Shown: positions 11,501-22,984, counted from the first letter of the stretch. The stretch: DNA of 64,000 nucleotides from Trichobilharzia szidati (GCA_944472155.2 OX235274.1:37136052-37200051), one strand, 5' to 3'. Translations and numbers: made by a program. The notes: generated by a model not told the origin, from the letters alone.

Positions 11501-14107
11501 TTAGGCGAGTAGACAGCCCTATAAATCCACATCCAGTGTGATCCATTCTAGTAAATAAACTGTTATCAGGTCAATGAATGGCATGATCATATCACATGTG
11601 AGATAATTGACAAGTAACATGTTTAGGACATGTCAATCTAATGTTGGCTCAAAAAAACAACACTGCCAAGTGTATGACATGTACAATTTTTTTGTTCAAA
11701 CCTTGGTGACAATATACAGTACGAACCGGACTAGTAACTAACAAAAACAAGACACGTATTTTAAAAAAAAACGATGAAAAGTGGAAATATATGTACTACT
11801 ATGATAGACTTAAAATATATCGTTAGACATTTAATATTTACACCAAGGTAGAAAAACATTTCACACATGAAATAATGGAGATGATTCGTATCTCAGGTAG
11901 ATGATTTTGGTTTGGTTGCCTTCTCTAAGCTGGATTGTGGTGATGTTGTCTAGAAGGACAATAAAGCTTCACAATTAAAGTAACCAGCGCAGAGAACACA
12001 ATTAAGCCAAAAACATATCACATTTCCTTACACATGGCTCAACAAGTCGAAAAGGGAAATCATGAACTGAATTATGAACAGTATTGATCCTGCATATTAA
12101 TAGAAAGATGGATATCGACGTAAACATACACTTTTCTGTCTATTATTAATAATATTACCATACGATATTAGTGTACATTGTCATCATCTGCAAGATGATT
12201 GCATCTTACAGAATGGATCCTTTTTTGCAAGTTTCTATTTAAAATAAGTTGAATTTAAAAACTGACATGGCACAACTTAAGGCGTTGGAATAAAGAAGAC
12301 TGAACTGTAACTGTTGATAGGTGTGATCCAGCAATCTCATAATAAGTAGCACTTATTTACTCTGCAATTATCAAGACTGAGATTGTGATGACACGAACAA
12401 CTAAAACACTAGCCAAACATAATCTCAAGAGTGTCGTGAGGAATAAGTACTGTTTGAAAAGGTGGTCTTTAGCTAGCGGTTTTGAGAAGACATACTAGAC
12501 AACAAGATGTGGTGATTGACATTATGGTTTGGTACCCGTTAAACTGTTATGCTGTCATGACTTAAGACGCTGAATTATGTGAATAATTATTATGTATATG
12601 GTGAAAGTAATAGCTACATCCCGAGCAACCAAGTATATAATCAAAGGTCTCTAGTATCCAGAGACGTTTCTTGGTCAGAGTTATTTGCAGGGATATAAAA
12701 CCGAATACTGGAGAAACCCGTAGGTTAGATAAGTATACTATCTAAATTGTTTGGCTTGGATGAAGACTACATAGGCTTCCCGGTAATTATTTAAAACGCG
12801 GTAATATAACATGAGTTGAACTACAATGAAAGAAACTGAAGGACAGCTGGATCAGGAAGCAGACTAAATCCATGGGATCATTGGTTGTTGGCTGGCTATA
12901 TACAGAAGAATATCTTATCCGACTGAGTTCTATATGATCAAATATTAACTAAGGTCATGAATTGATTATAGTGGCACATACCAGGTGATACCTTACCATC
13001 ATCTGATTCTCAGTATCACACTATACCACTTCTATTATGCCGATTTCAAAGGATCATACAACTTTTCATGACATCGATTATCCTTATAACCTTATTTGTG
13101 CAATGAGAATGAACACAATCTTCAGTGTATACAGAGAGAAAATTAGAAGTTGATTACATGTACGAAATGAAGTGTTATTAAGACAAATATTGTTTTTTGT
13201 GTAACTTTCTTATCAAAACTATTAGCAAGCCTGCAGCTTTATATCTGATTTTTAGTGAGTCGTTCAATTAGCAAATGCATATCCTTGATACAAATGCACA
13301 AAACTATTAAGGTATCAGAGGCCTAAATATCCGCATTCCGGAATGCGGATTTTGGGCAATATATTTAGTGACAGCGGAGTCGAAGTCAATATATTAGTCA
13401 ATATGACAACTCAACGAGGGTAGTCAACTTGACAACCACTTAAGACATGAAGTAAAAGCAATGCACGTTAGGTTAGTATAGAGATTTGAACGAGTTTACA
13501 GCTTGATTATATAAGTAATACGTAAGTGAAACACGACAAAATTATTCAACAATTAGCTACAAACTGAAACAACTCACTTTATAACATCTGGACAGGAGAA
13601 ATGATTCAACGTTGACGGGAATAAAAACGGTGTTGTGGAAGTAGCGACAGCAGCAAGAAGTGGAGATGCCGAATTAATCAATCCCGATGCGATACATTGA
13701 GGTAAAAGAGAAAAGTTGGCAGCATTATTCGGAAAACACGGTTGTGTATGGTGAGATAGCATTGTATTTGGAATGTCACCAGGAAAATTGTTAAGAGGTG
13801 TTAACTGACTATTTGAAGACCCAGATATTTTTGGGTCACTATGTTCTATCTCATTGAAAACTTGAGATATAGCACCCAACTTCTGAATACACTTCTGCAA
13901 ATAATCATTTGTAAAAGAATCGTAGTCAATTTTTTGTTTGAGCTCCTCAATCGACATTGATAATTTGCAGGACTGCTCCTCAAGTGCACGTCTCTGATCA
14001 ATCACTGAGCTAAACTGATCCGCTTTCAAACAATCCAATTGGGGGGCTTTATTATCTCCAGGAAAACGAGAATTCCACAGCTCGAGAAACTGGCTGAAGA
14101 AGTTCAT
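7244..14107 (-). CDS. C2H2 zinc finger transcription factor, two-exon gene
   Basis: Joining exon 1 (14107-13578) to exon 2 (8522-7244) gives 1809 bases, or 602 residues plus stop. The junction uses donor GTGAGT and acceptor TTTGGCAG after a pyrimidine tract. Exon 1 ends two bases into a lysine codon, which exon 2's first base completes. The N-terminal half is Ser/Asn/Pro-rich, with a possible short coiled coil near residues 45-65. Poly-Asn is at about 282-290. Four tandem zinc fingers span residues 332-437, with TGEKP-type linkers (TDERP, SGERP, TGEKP); the last is C2HC. The layout suggests a nuclear sequence-specific DNA-binding regulator. An in-frame TAG lies four codons before the ATG, supporting this start unless an upstream exon joins between them. 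No specific orthologue is recognised. Confidence 0.85.
8640..9125 (+). mobile_element. RTE/SR2-like LINE 3' end
   Basis: From about 8700 the sequence reads broken thumb-region frames of the RTE family seen many times here (ARKN*..., [23 protein letters not shown]), ending in ARNSRK-like codons and an AATAATAAATAAT tail at 9112-9130, the family's usual microsatellite 3' end. Immediately upstream, 8645-8680 is the ACACTAGTTAGTAACTAGTGT palindrome of SINE family B. The element lies in the zinc finger gene's intron in antisense orientation. Confidence 0.75.
9150..9430 (-). repeat. SINE family B remnant
   Basis: Shares GCAATGTGGCCACCAT, TTGGAGGCAATCGGCAGGAAG and GTTCGAATCTCAGAAGG with the copies at 26.2, 43.0 and 54.0 kb, but segments are rearranged and the box A region is missing. 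Confidence 0.55.
9430..10610. other. no recognisable feature
   Basis: AT-rich intron sequence of the zinc finger gene. Short frames do not resemble known proteins. Confidence 0.4.
10616..12950. repeat. pair of about 95-base inverted repeats 2.1 kb apart
   Basis: The segment 10618-10712 (starting GATCATATGGAACTCAGTC) matches, as reverse complement, 12848-12945 (ending GACTGAGTTCTATATGATC). Most positions agree, including CAGCCAACAACCAA and GATCCCATGGATTTA. The 2.1 kb between them holds no recognised transposase and only short frames. It may be a non-autonomous terminal-inverted-repeat element in the zinc finger intron, or two opposed copies of an unrelated repeat. No clear target duplication was seen. 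Confidence 0.5.
11422..11495 (+). repeat. tRNA-like SINE head or pseudo-tRNA
   Basis: TTGGCATGAGCATT (box A-like) and AAGTTCGAAACC (box B-like), 40 bases apart, with GATCTGCC at the start and CCAGATC at the end able to pair weakly. Too degenerate to call a functional tRNA. Confidence 0.4.
13329..13350. promoter_or_regulatory. perfect 22-base palindrome with two CATTCC boxes
   Basis: The core CCGCATTCCGGAATGCGG (13331-13348) is extended by AT on both sides. It lies about 230 bases inside the zinc finger gene's intron, close to the exon 1 donor. CATTCC/GGAATG is the half-site bound by TEAD-type factors. Function is inference. Confidence 0.35.
13578..14107 (-). CDS. zinc finger gene exon 1
   Basis: 176 codons plus two bases, starting [19 protein letters not shown]. 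Residues about 45-65 ([21 protein letters not shown]) look amphipathic and may form a short coiled coil. The rest is rich in Ser, Asn, Pro and Phe, with a stretch of small hydrophobics ([12 protein letters not shown]). The donor is GTGAGT at 13577-13572. No known domain is recognised. The assignment to the zinc finger gene rests on strand, distance and exact phase fit. Confidence 0.75.
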
Positions 14108-14109
14108 TA

Positions 14110-14825
14110 AGAAAACCTAGCAACGTTATTTATCAGAAGCTGAAAGTGTGGGAATCTTATTGAACAGAAAATTGATAGTCCAGTTAATAATTCGGTGTAT
14201 TATTCACAAGTAATCTTCCAGTATTATATACAATAGGTGCCATACGTTTAATTATGCTGCATTAAATATCCTCCAGCGTCAAGGTACACGTGACAGAAAA
14301 TCTGGTACACCACACAGCCCAAAGTTCTTGATAGTGTCAGACAAGGCACGTTGCGCAACCATCAAATTTCCCCCATTCATATTAAGGTTTTCAGATATCC
14401 ATCTTGAAACTATCAAATAAATATTTCAAATGAAAAGCAAAGCTAAATAAAACTTTAAGAATGCACATTCAAAAACCTGTTGTTTAAATATTTGTTACCA
14501 TAGTGAAAGGCACGTATATGAAAATGACCTTCGAGTTAGTTGAATACACTTACTTTCATTTTATAATATTTATGGCATTTTTCAGGTCGTTCTTATTATT
14601 TTGAAATGCTTTCTTTGTTTTCTTTAATTCTTCACCTGATGAAAGTAACAAACGACCATATATGCATAATTTGAGTGACTATAGAGTTCTCTGAAGATGT
14701 TCTTAATCTGATGAGATAGAAAGGTGCCAGCAAGCTGACATTTTTTCTTTTGCTTTAGATTTACAGAATAAGTTATGAAGCCTTTCTTCATGATATCATG
14801 TGAACGATAAGTTTTACTCGCGTTT
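14110..14825. other. zinc finger gene 5' flank, no feature seen
   Basis: AT-rich sequence upstream of the likely start codon. A possible 3' splice acceptor (CTAG) just before the ATG leaves room for an unseen upstream exon. No promoter motif can be supported. Confidence 0.35.
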
Positions 14826-14829
14826 CTCA

Positions 14830-15175
14830 GGATTGCTAGATTCATATTCAGATTATAAGGATAGAAGGCTCTTGTCGCCTGCATTTATCCTTGCGATACA
14901 TATCTCTGTAGAGATCGTTTCTCTTTTAAAGCGTTAACCGATGGAGCTGTTACTACTGAATCAGGTAAAGAGTTCCAGTCGTACGACGTTCAACGTTGAA
15001 CACTCTGTGAGAGAATCTGAATTCCATAAGTTTTTTTCGATCTTGGTTTGAACACCTTCTTGTGGTGACCTGATAAATGTATACTAGAGCGACAATTCTT
15101 AAATTACCTTTTAATATACGATGTGCCAAAATTAAGTCGCCTCTCTTCCTCCAGTATGATAGTGGGAAGAGATTT
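14830..15175 (-). mobile_element. CR1-like LINE, C-terminal fragment
   Basis: On the minus strand, 15160 to 14870 reads RRGDLILAHRILKGNLRI, then RFSHRVFNV and NSLPDSVVTAPSVNAFK, the conserved C-terminal end of CR1/jockey-like reverse transcriptases, with at least two frame changes. It is a separate copy from the longer CR1 element starting at 15870. Confidence 0.7.
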
Positions 15176-15179
15176 AAGG

Positions 15180-15840
15180 ATTGCTATTTGGCAATACTTA
15201 TTTTACTCCATTATCCATTCAGCAAAGTTCTTCATTTTTCTCCCTGTTATGTACTCGTGAAAATTCTTGGGATTTTCGATGCGATATATTAGCCTGATCC
15301 TATATATTTTTGGTCGTCCTGTGACCATATCGGTTTTTGACGGAGACTAATTTTACCAAAATGATCTCAAAATCCTTTCTTATTTGAATAACTTTAGAAC
15401 AATGCTCAACAACACACATCTCAAAACACACACTTTTTCTCGAATCTTTTGAAGATGTTTTTGTCATTCCTAATGTTTGAGTTGTTTGCGATGTCATTCT
15501 CTCAGTTTTTTTTATTTGAAAACCGTATTCCAATAATTAAGTAAATTTCATATGAATTGTTCTACTTCAGGAAAGTCAACTCAGTTAACGTCTACGGAAA
15601 CCTGTGAGGAACTAAAGCCTACGAGGTCAAATACACCAACGAGGTTCTACAGAATAGTTGAGTTTTCGTTCGACGGAAATCTTGTCAAGAATTAATGCCT
15701 CCATACGCTTAGTAGTGTACTCATCCTGAGTCTGTATGACAAATGACCTTCATAAGGTTCATTTAAGTATACTTAAATATGGAAAATAAAACCACAATAA
15801 TTCTAGAAACACTCAGATTTAGATTTAAAATTTAATGGTT
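15180..15840. other. no recognisable feature
   Basis: Between the two CR1 pieces. The 77-residue minus-strand frame at 15300-15533 is basic and unrecognised; it may be old LINE sequence. Confidence 0.35.
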
Positions 15841-16138
15841 GAGGATAGAAGGCTTGGAGCCTATGTTATTTCATATTCTAGTTAATTTTTCGTTTGTCCC
15901 AATCCTTCTTGAATGAATCAGTTGAGGTTGCAGACACCAGTTGTTCTTAGAGTCGATTCTGGGAGTTGATAACTCAGTGCGAGAACCAATACACCACAGT
16001 GATACCGTTTCTCCTTGGCTTTTGAACTCTCCCGTTATGTGCTCTAAGTTGTTCTGGACTGGTGGGGAGGAAAAGAGAGAATAGGTCAGGTCTGCAGTCA
16101 TTATTTAAAATTTTAAACACTGTAATTAAATCTCCTCT

Positions 16139-17720
16139 CTACCCAAGAAATGACAGGGAGAAGAGATTTAAACTGTCTTGTCTTTCCGCGTATGATAAAT
16201 TATTCATGCCAAGAATCATACGTGTTGCCTTCCTTTGAACCCTTTCTAGGATATGTGAGTTCACTTTAAGACAAGGACTGGCTGACTGGATACAGTTTTC
16301 CAGTCTTAACCTCACCAGAAATGTATATAAGGAGGTGAACATATCTCTGGTGATTCTAGTAAAGGCTGTGAGAATTGCCCATAAGGATATGAAACTACGT
16401 GCAGCCACCGCACGACAGTGTACTGCAGTTTTTAAGTTTTGACAAACTATGGCACCTAAATCCAAATGAGTCTGAAATGATGGGAGTGTTATTCCCCCTA
16501 GTTCCCTCTAGCTGATGCTTGTGTGCCCGATGCGTATGGTAGCACATTTCGCTATATTGATCGGCAGCATCCATTCTCTGGACCACTCTGACAGTTTGTT
16601 GAGGTCTTCTTGCAATGTTAGCGTATCACTGTCGTCCTTCAGCTTTCTCCAAATATTTAATTCATTTGTATATAGGAACATAGGGGAATCAATGAGCAGA
16701 GCCAACTCACTGATATACGAAATAAATATGAGCTGTCCGCTACGCGCTGCTGTCCAGGAGGAGAGTTTCGAGTTGATCCTAACCCTCTGCCTCCTATCTA
16801 TGAGGAATTCCCTAATCCAGTTTAGTAAGCTACCTTTGATACCAAGACTTTCCAACTTCATGAGTAGTCTCTTGTGAGGAAATTTATCGTAGGCTGGAGT
16901 CTATGAAGACTACGTCAACGGGTCTTCTGTTGTTCCTTGATTTGACCCAGCTTTCTCTTGCAGTGAGAAGATTTGACAGGCATGAGAGATCTCCTTGAAA
17001 GCCATACTGTGCTCCGGATAACAAGCTGTTGTTTCCCAGATATGCCATGATACTTTTCTCGATGATTCTTTCCAGTGTCTTGATTAAAGTACTGGTGAGA
17101 CTAATAGGGCTGTATTTTGAAGGGTTTTGTCTTGATCCTCCTTTGTGGATGGGGCTTACTATGGCGTCTTTCCATCCATGCGGTAACACTGCATTTAGTA
17201 AGGAGAGCTTGAAGGTCGTGGTCAATGGCCCGCCAACGTGAGCCGATAACTCCTTGAGAAGCCCTAGATGAAGATTATCAGGACCCATTGATTTCCCTGC
17301 ACTTAGTTTCATTAGCCAGTTGACGTCAACAGAATGTATCCTGTGTTCTTCCGATGCAACCAGAGCTGATCCTATGGGGATTGACGACTCCTGTGCAAAG
17401 ACTTGTGAGAAGTAGTCTTCTGCTCTTTCTTGATCTTATTCGATCGTTTCATTGCCAATAGTCAGGTTTTGGACACCATTGGATGTCTTATTCCTGAAGT
17501 TCATGTAGGAGAAAACTTTTTCAGGCTGTGCCGTTGCATTTCGAGCCAGGTGTGCTTCGAACTTCGTCCTTGATTGGCATATAATGTCGTATAATTTTCT
17601 CGTCTCAGGAGTCCCAAGTGTGGCAAACGAGTTCAAACATTTGTGTTTACATCTGAGTAACTTACACATCTCTCGGTTTATCCAAGGGGGGCAATGTTTC
17701 CGACCCTTTAGACAGACCAA
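16139..17720 (-). pseudogene. CR1 reverse transcriptase remnant
   Basis: Segments read PPWINREMCKLLRCKHK (17720 down), AGKSMGPDNLHLGLLKEL, GWKDAIVSPIHKGG, YSPISLTSTLIKTLERII, GAQYGFQ, and after a frameshift near 16880 LLNWIREFLIDRRQRVRIN, SPMFLYTNELNIW and LERVQRKATRMI. The FADD catalytic box is replaced by LYTNEL, so the enzyme would be dead even if the frames were repaired. The tail continues past a stop at 16139 with RGDLITVFKILNN to about 15900. Confidence 0.85.
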
Positions 17721-17767
17721 AGGATGAAAGGTTCAGTCGCTTGGACGTAAAGTCGTTTAAACTGGTT

Positions 17768-18540
17768 CTATGCCACTTCTGCTTCGGACTCTGGGTTTAT
17801 GCACCAGTTCACTGAGTTGGCTGCTGAGACGATCGCATTTATATCAGGTTTCCAAACGTTTAGTCGAGCTGGGGTTTCGGCCCATGATACTGCTGCTGTG
17901 AACTTGAAAGTGAGCACAGCGTGATCACCTCCTCCTAAAGGAGGAAGATGTTGTATGAGATCCACATCCTCACCGTGGGAGAACACTAGGTCCAATGTTA
18001 AAGAGGAGTGCTGAGAGTCATAGCGCGTGGGCTTCATGATATGTTGGAATAAGGCTAGCGAAATGCTAGATTCCAGCAGTTTATAATCAAAGGAGTTGCC
18101 TGAAGATGGCATCATTATCTAGTCAATTGTTGGGGCGTTGAAGTTGCTGACTATGAGACTTCGACATTTCGACATCCAGGAGCCTAGCTTCTCTACTAGG
18201 AAGTTGTCTGCACTGCATTCAGGACTGCGGTATATAGCAATAAGGTCAATATCTTGGCCTATACATTTAAGTCTGCAGCGTAGAAGTTCGCGCGACTCAC
18301 TTTCGTGAGCGAGTGCTTCGATGCTACGCAGGGTTAGGCTTTTTTTGAGGTAGATAACTACTCCACCGCCTTTGAGGCTTGGTCGGTCCACCTTATGCAC
18401 TTCGAAGTTTGGCAGGTTAACTTCGCTATTAGTGACATCGGGTGTGAGCCATGTCTCTGTTATGATAATTACATCCGGATTTCCGGAGTCTGTCATATTG
18501 CCCAGCTCAGTCCGTTTGTTCAGCAGGCTGCGGGCACTTG
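17768..18540 (-). pseudogene. CR1 endonuclease domain (EEP type), one stop
   Basis: The frame reads TSARSLLNKRTEL, PDVIIITETWL, GGGVVIYLKKS, DLIAIYRSPE and SNFNAPTID, then a stop at 18119-18121, and continues in the same frame with SGNSFDYKLLE and LDLVFS...GGGDHAVLTF. These are the ITETWL, GDFN-like and SDHxxV blocks of apurinic/apyrimidinic-type LINE endonucleases. GDFN reads SNFN, so a catalytic-region residue is changed. The stop probably replaces a tryptophan codon. Confidence 0.8.
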
Positions 18541-18660
18541 TGAAGTAAACTATTAGCTCAGTTTAGTGCTTCCTGAGCTTAGGGATCATTAAACTTCTAA
18601 CTTTGACAACCCGGAAACCCATAATCTTAAGGTTTTCTCACCGTTTCGGTGTCGTTCGCT

Positions 18661-19596
18661 TTATTCTAGAGCCGCAGACCGTCTTTTGACGCGATCTGCT
18701 TGGCAAAAGTCGGCACGGACGTATATGCCTAGTCCTTTAAGAGTTTGTGAGTTGCTCAGAATGACATTCCTCTCTTCTTTGGAGTTTAGTACGACTTTGA
18801 GAAGGCGTACAGGCTGATTTACTGTTGAGTCAGGCCTTTGGCCGATTCTATATAAGATGTGTAGGATTATGCCTGATACTGTTGTGGGCAGTAGCTTATC
18901 TAAGAGGGGCTTGACCAAGTTAAGGTCATGCTCGAACCTGCCCTTGGAATCGGAAGCCGGTGATTCTTCCACTTTTTGGAGAATGAGCGACCGGTCAGAG
19001 AGATCAGGTTTGCTTGCCGTGGCTTTCTTGCTCTGCGGCGTAAGTGTCTTTCCGTCCTTCGTGGACAGTGTGGCCATTATGGTGTCCTTATCTTGCTTTT
19101 TGTGGGAGACTACATTACGCCATTCATTGGCGTCCTCGTCGCTAACCGTAGTCTACTGTGTCTGTCTGCTGTCCACTGGTATAGATGAGGCTTGATCTAC
19201 AAGTCTCTGGGCGACTTTAGCTGTGGGTTTTCGACCCATGGTACGCCTCTTCTTCGTACAAGTCTTTTGATTACTATCACTGGAGGGCTTATCCGGTATC
19301 GTAGGGGCAGCATGGGTGTCTGGAATATGGTGAGTGCTCTTCTGTGCTGAAAGGCACTCACTCCCTGACAGAGACGCATCAAGAAGGTGTATTGCTTTGT
19401 CGATAACGCTGGTCACGTCATCGGTGTCTGAGCAGTAGTCGCACTTCTGAGGACCCTTGCAGTCGATGAGCTTTAGGGCCCCACTGAGAGTGACACTAGC
19501 TTCCGTTATACGAAACTTAACGCTGAAAAGTAAACTAACTTCGATCAGAATAAAATGATTCAAAGTTAATCTATAGACTTTTGGAGAGTATAACAA
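18661..19596 (-). pseudogene. CR1 ORF1 with one in-frame stop
   Basis: Two segments share one reading frame, 19596-19153 and 19077-18661. The open stretch between them runs ...DSRQTQ, stop, TTVSDEDANEWRNVV, so one TAG splits an otherwise continuous protein of about 310 residues. It contains CKGPQKCDYC, a cysteine pattern that could be part of a zinc-binding or PHD-like motif, a basic segment KKRRTMGRKP, and a C-terminal LLKVVLNSKEERNVILSNS region resembling CR1 ORF1 RNA-binding domains. The likely role is RNA binding for retrotransposition. The function is assigned by position and composition. Confidence 0.65.
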
Positions 19597-19604
19597 AACA
19601 AAAG

Positions 19605-19900
19605 CCTAAATTCGACAACAGCGTGTAAAATTCACTCAGTTTTCAAAGTTCCTGCCTTAAAGACTTTCATCACCAAATGGATAAGAAAGTACCTATTACC
19701 AAATAACTCTTCCATCCGACCATATGATCGTCCATGCCGTATCACAAGGTCATCAACATCCGCTTAAGGAGTAATCTCTTCACATTATCACAAGTAGCAC
19801 TTCAAATTCCAAAGGGATCTGGAGACGACAATATTCTTCACATTATTATTTTTGATCAATCACTGAAACAAAATGAGACTTAAGAGGTCTTAAGAAGGAG
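19605..19900. other. short spacer between LINE copies
   Basis: No coding pattern; AT-rich. It probably holds the CR1 5' end or the RTE 3' remnant. Confidence 0.3.
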
Positions 19901-19904
19901 TCAC

Positions 19905-22190
19905 AAGACACACCACTTATAAATTCTTGTTCTGACATCCTCATACGTGCTGTCGCCTGTATTTGAAACGATGCCGCCTAGATAAGTGAACCTAGTAACC
20001 TCTTTCAAATTTCTCCCGTTGACAGTTATTGGTGCTTTTTGTTGTTACTAGTTGGCGATCTTCATCAGCCTCACTTTCCCTATGTTCACTTGAAGTCCTG
20101 TCTTCTCTGCACACCTCTTCTGTCAACTTGTTGGTTTTTCCCAGTATGTCATCAAGTTTTAATGACATTACACATAAATCACTCGCGAAATCTTCTAATA
20201 GGTCCAACGTATTCCTGTCTTCTCACTCCTCACAGTCTGTCACATGAACCAGTCAACTACAATTAGGAGTATCATAGGTGATGGTGGGAAGCCTTCCACT
20301 TTATATTTCTGTCTTCACTCCAAAGGTTTTGCTGAGTTTTCCGTTGTAGACGTAACTTTATCGCCCAGCTGTCTATTGAGGTTGATAACAACTTGACGCG
20401 ATTCAATATTTTGTTCGGCGTAGACAAGAGAATGATTCCGCGCCATTTGTTGTAGAGGCCTAATTCACTCTTATTTGGTAGTTACACGAGATACTCCTCC
20501 TTCCAATCACTACCTTGGTTGCATTCAAGACTTCTGCTTTCGTCTGGGGATTGGTGTCCACTGGCACTTCTGTGAGTAATGTTGGTGGTGTTTCTGAATG
20601 AGTTACAGGTATTGGTTGGTTCTTAAGTCCTCTGAAGTGATCACCCTATTGCTGTCTTTGTTTGTTCTCTTCGGCAACAAGGTTCCTTCAACCATTTGTT
20701 TGGTTTCATCAGTACTGATCTCTTCAACGATAACGGCGTGGTTATCTGGTATAATGTTCTGAGGTCTCTTTTACCTGCGGCTTGTTAAGCTTCAACTGTC
20801 AGTTTGTATTAAAATTGTCTTTTGTCTTTCCTAGCACTTTTCTACACTCCTTTGTTCAGTGTATTGTAAGCTGAACTCAGTTTCTCCTTTCTTGTTCCAC
20901 CTCTATATTGGTTCATATTCTGTTTCACCATAGCCCCTCTCCTCTATTGTTTTCCAGGTATCCGTTGAGAGCCATTCCTTGCCTTGCATCTTCTTCTTTC
21001 CTAAATGGTTGTACTCGTTTCCTTAAACATCACCCTCGGAGAGCACCAATGTTCTTCCACGCAGGTTTCCTCAGTGATGCCACGCAGTGTATCTAACTTT
21101 GCTCTGATATCTGTAGCGAAGGCATCCCTTGTAGTTTCATCCTTCAGTTCCTGAGTGTTAAACATGAATTGTGGTTTGCCTGCAGTTGGTTTGAAGGCTT
21201 TCAGCTTGACCTTGAAGATTCCCTGAACTAGATGATGGTCTGAGCCCACATCTGCTCCCCTTTTCGACTTTGTGTCCAGCAGGCTGCTTCTCCACTTTTC
21301 TGATCAGTAGTGAGATGAAATCTATCAGGTTGTTGTGTATATTCTTGTGCTTTTACACGCTGCCTCGCCTCCGATCACCAAATCATTGAACGCATAGAAG
21401 TCTGTGAAGAGTTATCCGTTATCACTCATTTCGCCAAAAGCCTCTAGACTCATGATGAGTTCTCTTTCTGTATTATCTGCTCACAGTTCGACTTGCGTTC
21501 ATATCGCTCATAAGGATTTTGATATCACCATTTGGGATGTTGTCAATTACTGTTTTGTAGTTGTCTGTAAAAGTCTTCCTTCTTCTCTTGTTCTGAGTTG
21601 TTTGTAGCACTGTGCGTAGCATTGGATGATCGTGACCTTCCTTCCTTACTTTTGAGCTGAATCTTGCTGTAATAATCCTGCAGGAGAAGATTGGTTCCCA
21701 CTGCAGTAGGGCTTTGGCTGCCACCGGCGACATCATGAAGGTCACTCAGTGCCTTACTGTGCTCGTGTTTGTCGTCCGGGTGACCAGACTGGAGTAGATT
21801 ACTGACTCACCAGTTGACAAAATTCGACAGTCCACATCCACTACATCTGCTCTCGCAGATACCTAGCACTTCTATGTCATATCTTCCCATTTCTTTGGCT
21901 ACCTGGGCAGCCCTCCCAGCCTTGTACATTGTACGAACACTGCACGTCCTCATTCTTGTTTTTGATTTCATCCAAAGAAGACATTGGCTGGCTGACTGGC
22001 TTCCTGAAGGATTTCACCAGCTCGCATTATTCCGTCTCTCCGATTCCAGAGAACAATTACTTTAAAAAATATTTCTATTGTACTTCGAAGTTTCTGTAGC
22101 GACTGAACTGATTTTCCATGGTATGGTCACTAGCCCCATGTCCAGCCCTCCTTCTTTTCCCGGGGCTAGGACAGGCTAGAAAACCAATAA
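19905..22190 (-). mobile_element. RTE/SR2-like LINE, 5' part, inactivated
   Basis: On the minus strand from about 22190: a GC-rich leader, then RTCSVRTMYKAGRAAQVAKEMGRYDIEVLGICE (21960-21850), the start of an RTE endonuclease. ARFSSKVRKEG and NGDIKILMSDMNAS (21745-21480) follow; the last is the GDMNA catalytic block with G changed to S. Further down, GSDHHLVQGIFKVKLKAF (21249 on) is the SDH block, and DFASDLCVMSLKLDD (20207-20130) is the reverse transcriptase FADD box, changed to FASD. The copy stops near 19905 just after the TYLGGIVSNTG region. Many frameshifts are present. Confidence 0.8.
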
Positions 22191-22194
22191 ATTA

Positions 22195-22980
22195 GTAAAC
22201 TAGTCGGGATTTCTTAAAATGGTTAGAAGATGGTTATTCATATATGATCCTCATATTAAGATGTAACGTTTTTCTTCTGATGAAAATTTTGGCTTCTACA
22301 CATAATGAGACGTTTAATATCATACTATCTCGTAAACTGTTACAAAAATAATGGTTAAGCTTACTGTTTTGTACTTGGCTAATGCTTGTCTGTCATGATG
22401 TATAGATAAATGGAATAACTGTGACACTGTTTATTTTCAGGGGCCGTGTTTTTGGAATACATGTGTAGAATACTCTGGTCAACAGTTTTTCAGCAATGAC
22501 TCAAATGTACTCCCTATGTAGTGGAATACTTTACCGGTGATAGCGTTTTGAGTAACTAGAAAGCTGTCACCTTCGAAAAAGAGTAAACAGTGACTGCGCC
22601 GAAAGTCTCACCATTTTATTCTTCAAGGAGATATAAAAAATAATTATCGGCTGAATGTTTGGCATTATCCACTCCAGGTCACATTTTCTCTGACAGATTA
22701 CCATAACGTCTCAGTACCTGCTCCTCTTGATTCTTACAGTGTAGATAATAGCAATATGTTCATTGTTTCCGTCAAACAACACAATCCCCTAGGCACCTGC
22801 CTGCTCATCAAAACATTTGAAATCTCTCATTAAAGACAAATATGGCTGAAATCCGTTCACTGCATGTGGTTCGCTTTAGATCAGTATCTTAAAATAATGG
22901 GTTGTGATCTATCCTTACACCCTAATTTCTCGGGTAGTGATGACTTACTGATCGCACTTTGACTGCTGCTGCTATCGTGA
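22195..22980. other. no recognisable feature
   Basis: Intergenic AT-rich sequence. No protein-like frames or known repeat recognised. Confidence 0.4.
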
Positions 22981-22984
22981 CAGA

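Larger units (their letters stand above)
15870..19600 (-). mobile_element. CR1-like LINE, nearly full length but inactivated
   Basis: In order on the minus strand this holds a cysteine-bearing ORF1, an apurinic-type endonuclease, a reverse transcriptase and the C-terminal tail, the architecture of CR1-clade LINEs such as schistosome SR1. Length is about 3.7 kb. There are single stop codons in ORF1 and the endonuclease, a frameshift between endonuclease and reverse transcriptase, another inside the reverse transcriptase, and a stop before the tail. The small number of lesions suggests a fairly recent copy. The next element (RTE, from 19905) is on the same strand. Confidence 0.88.

Noticed and set aside
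18857..19195. 112-codon plus-strand frame
   Set aside because: Antisense shadow of the CR1 ORF1.
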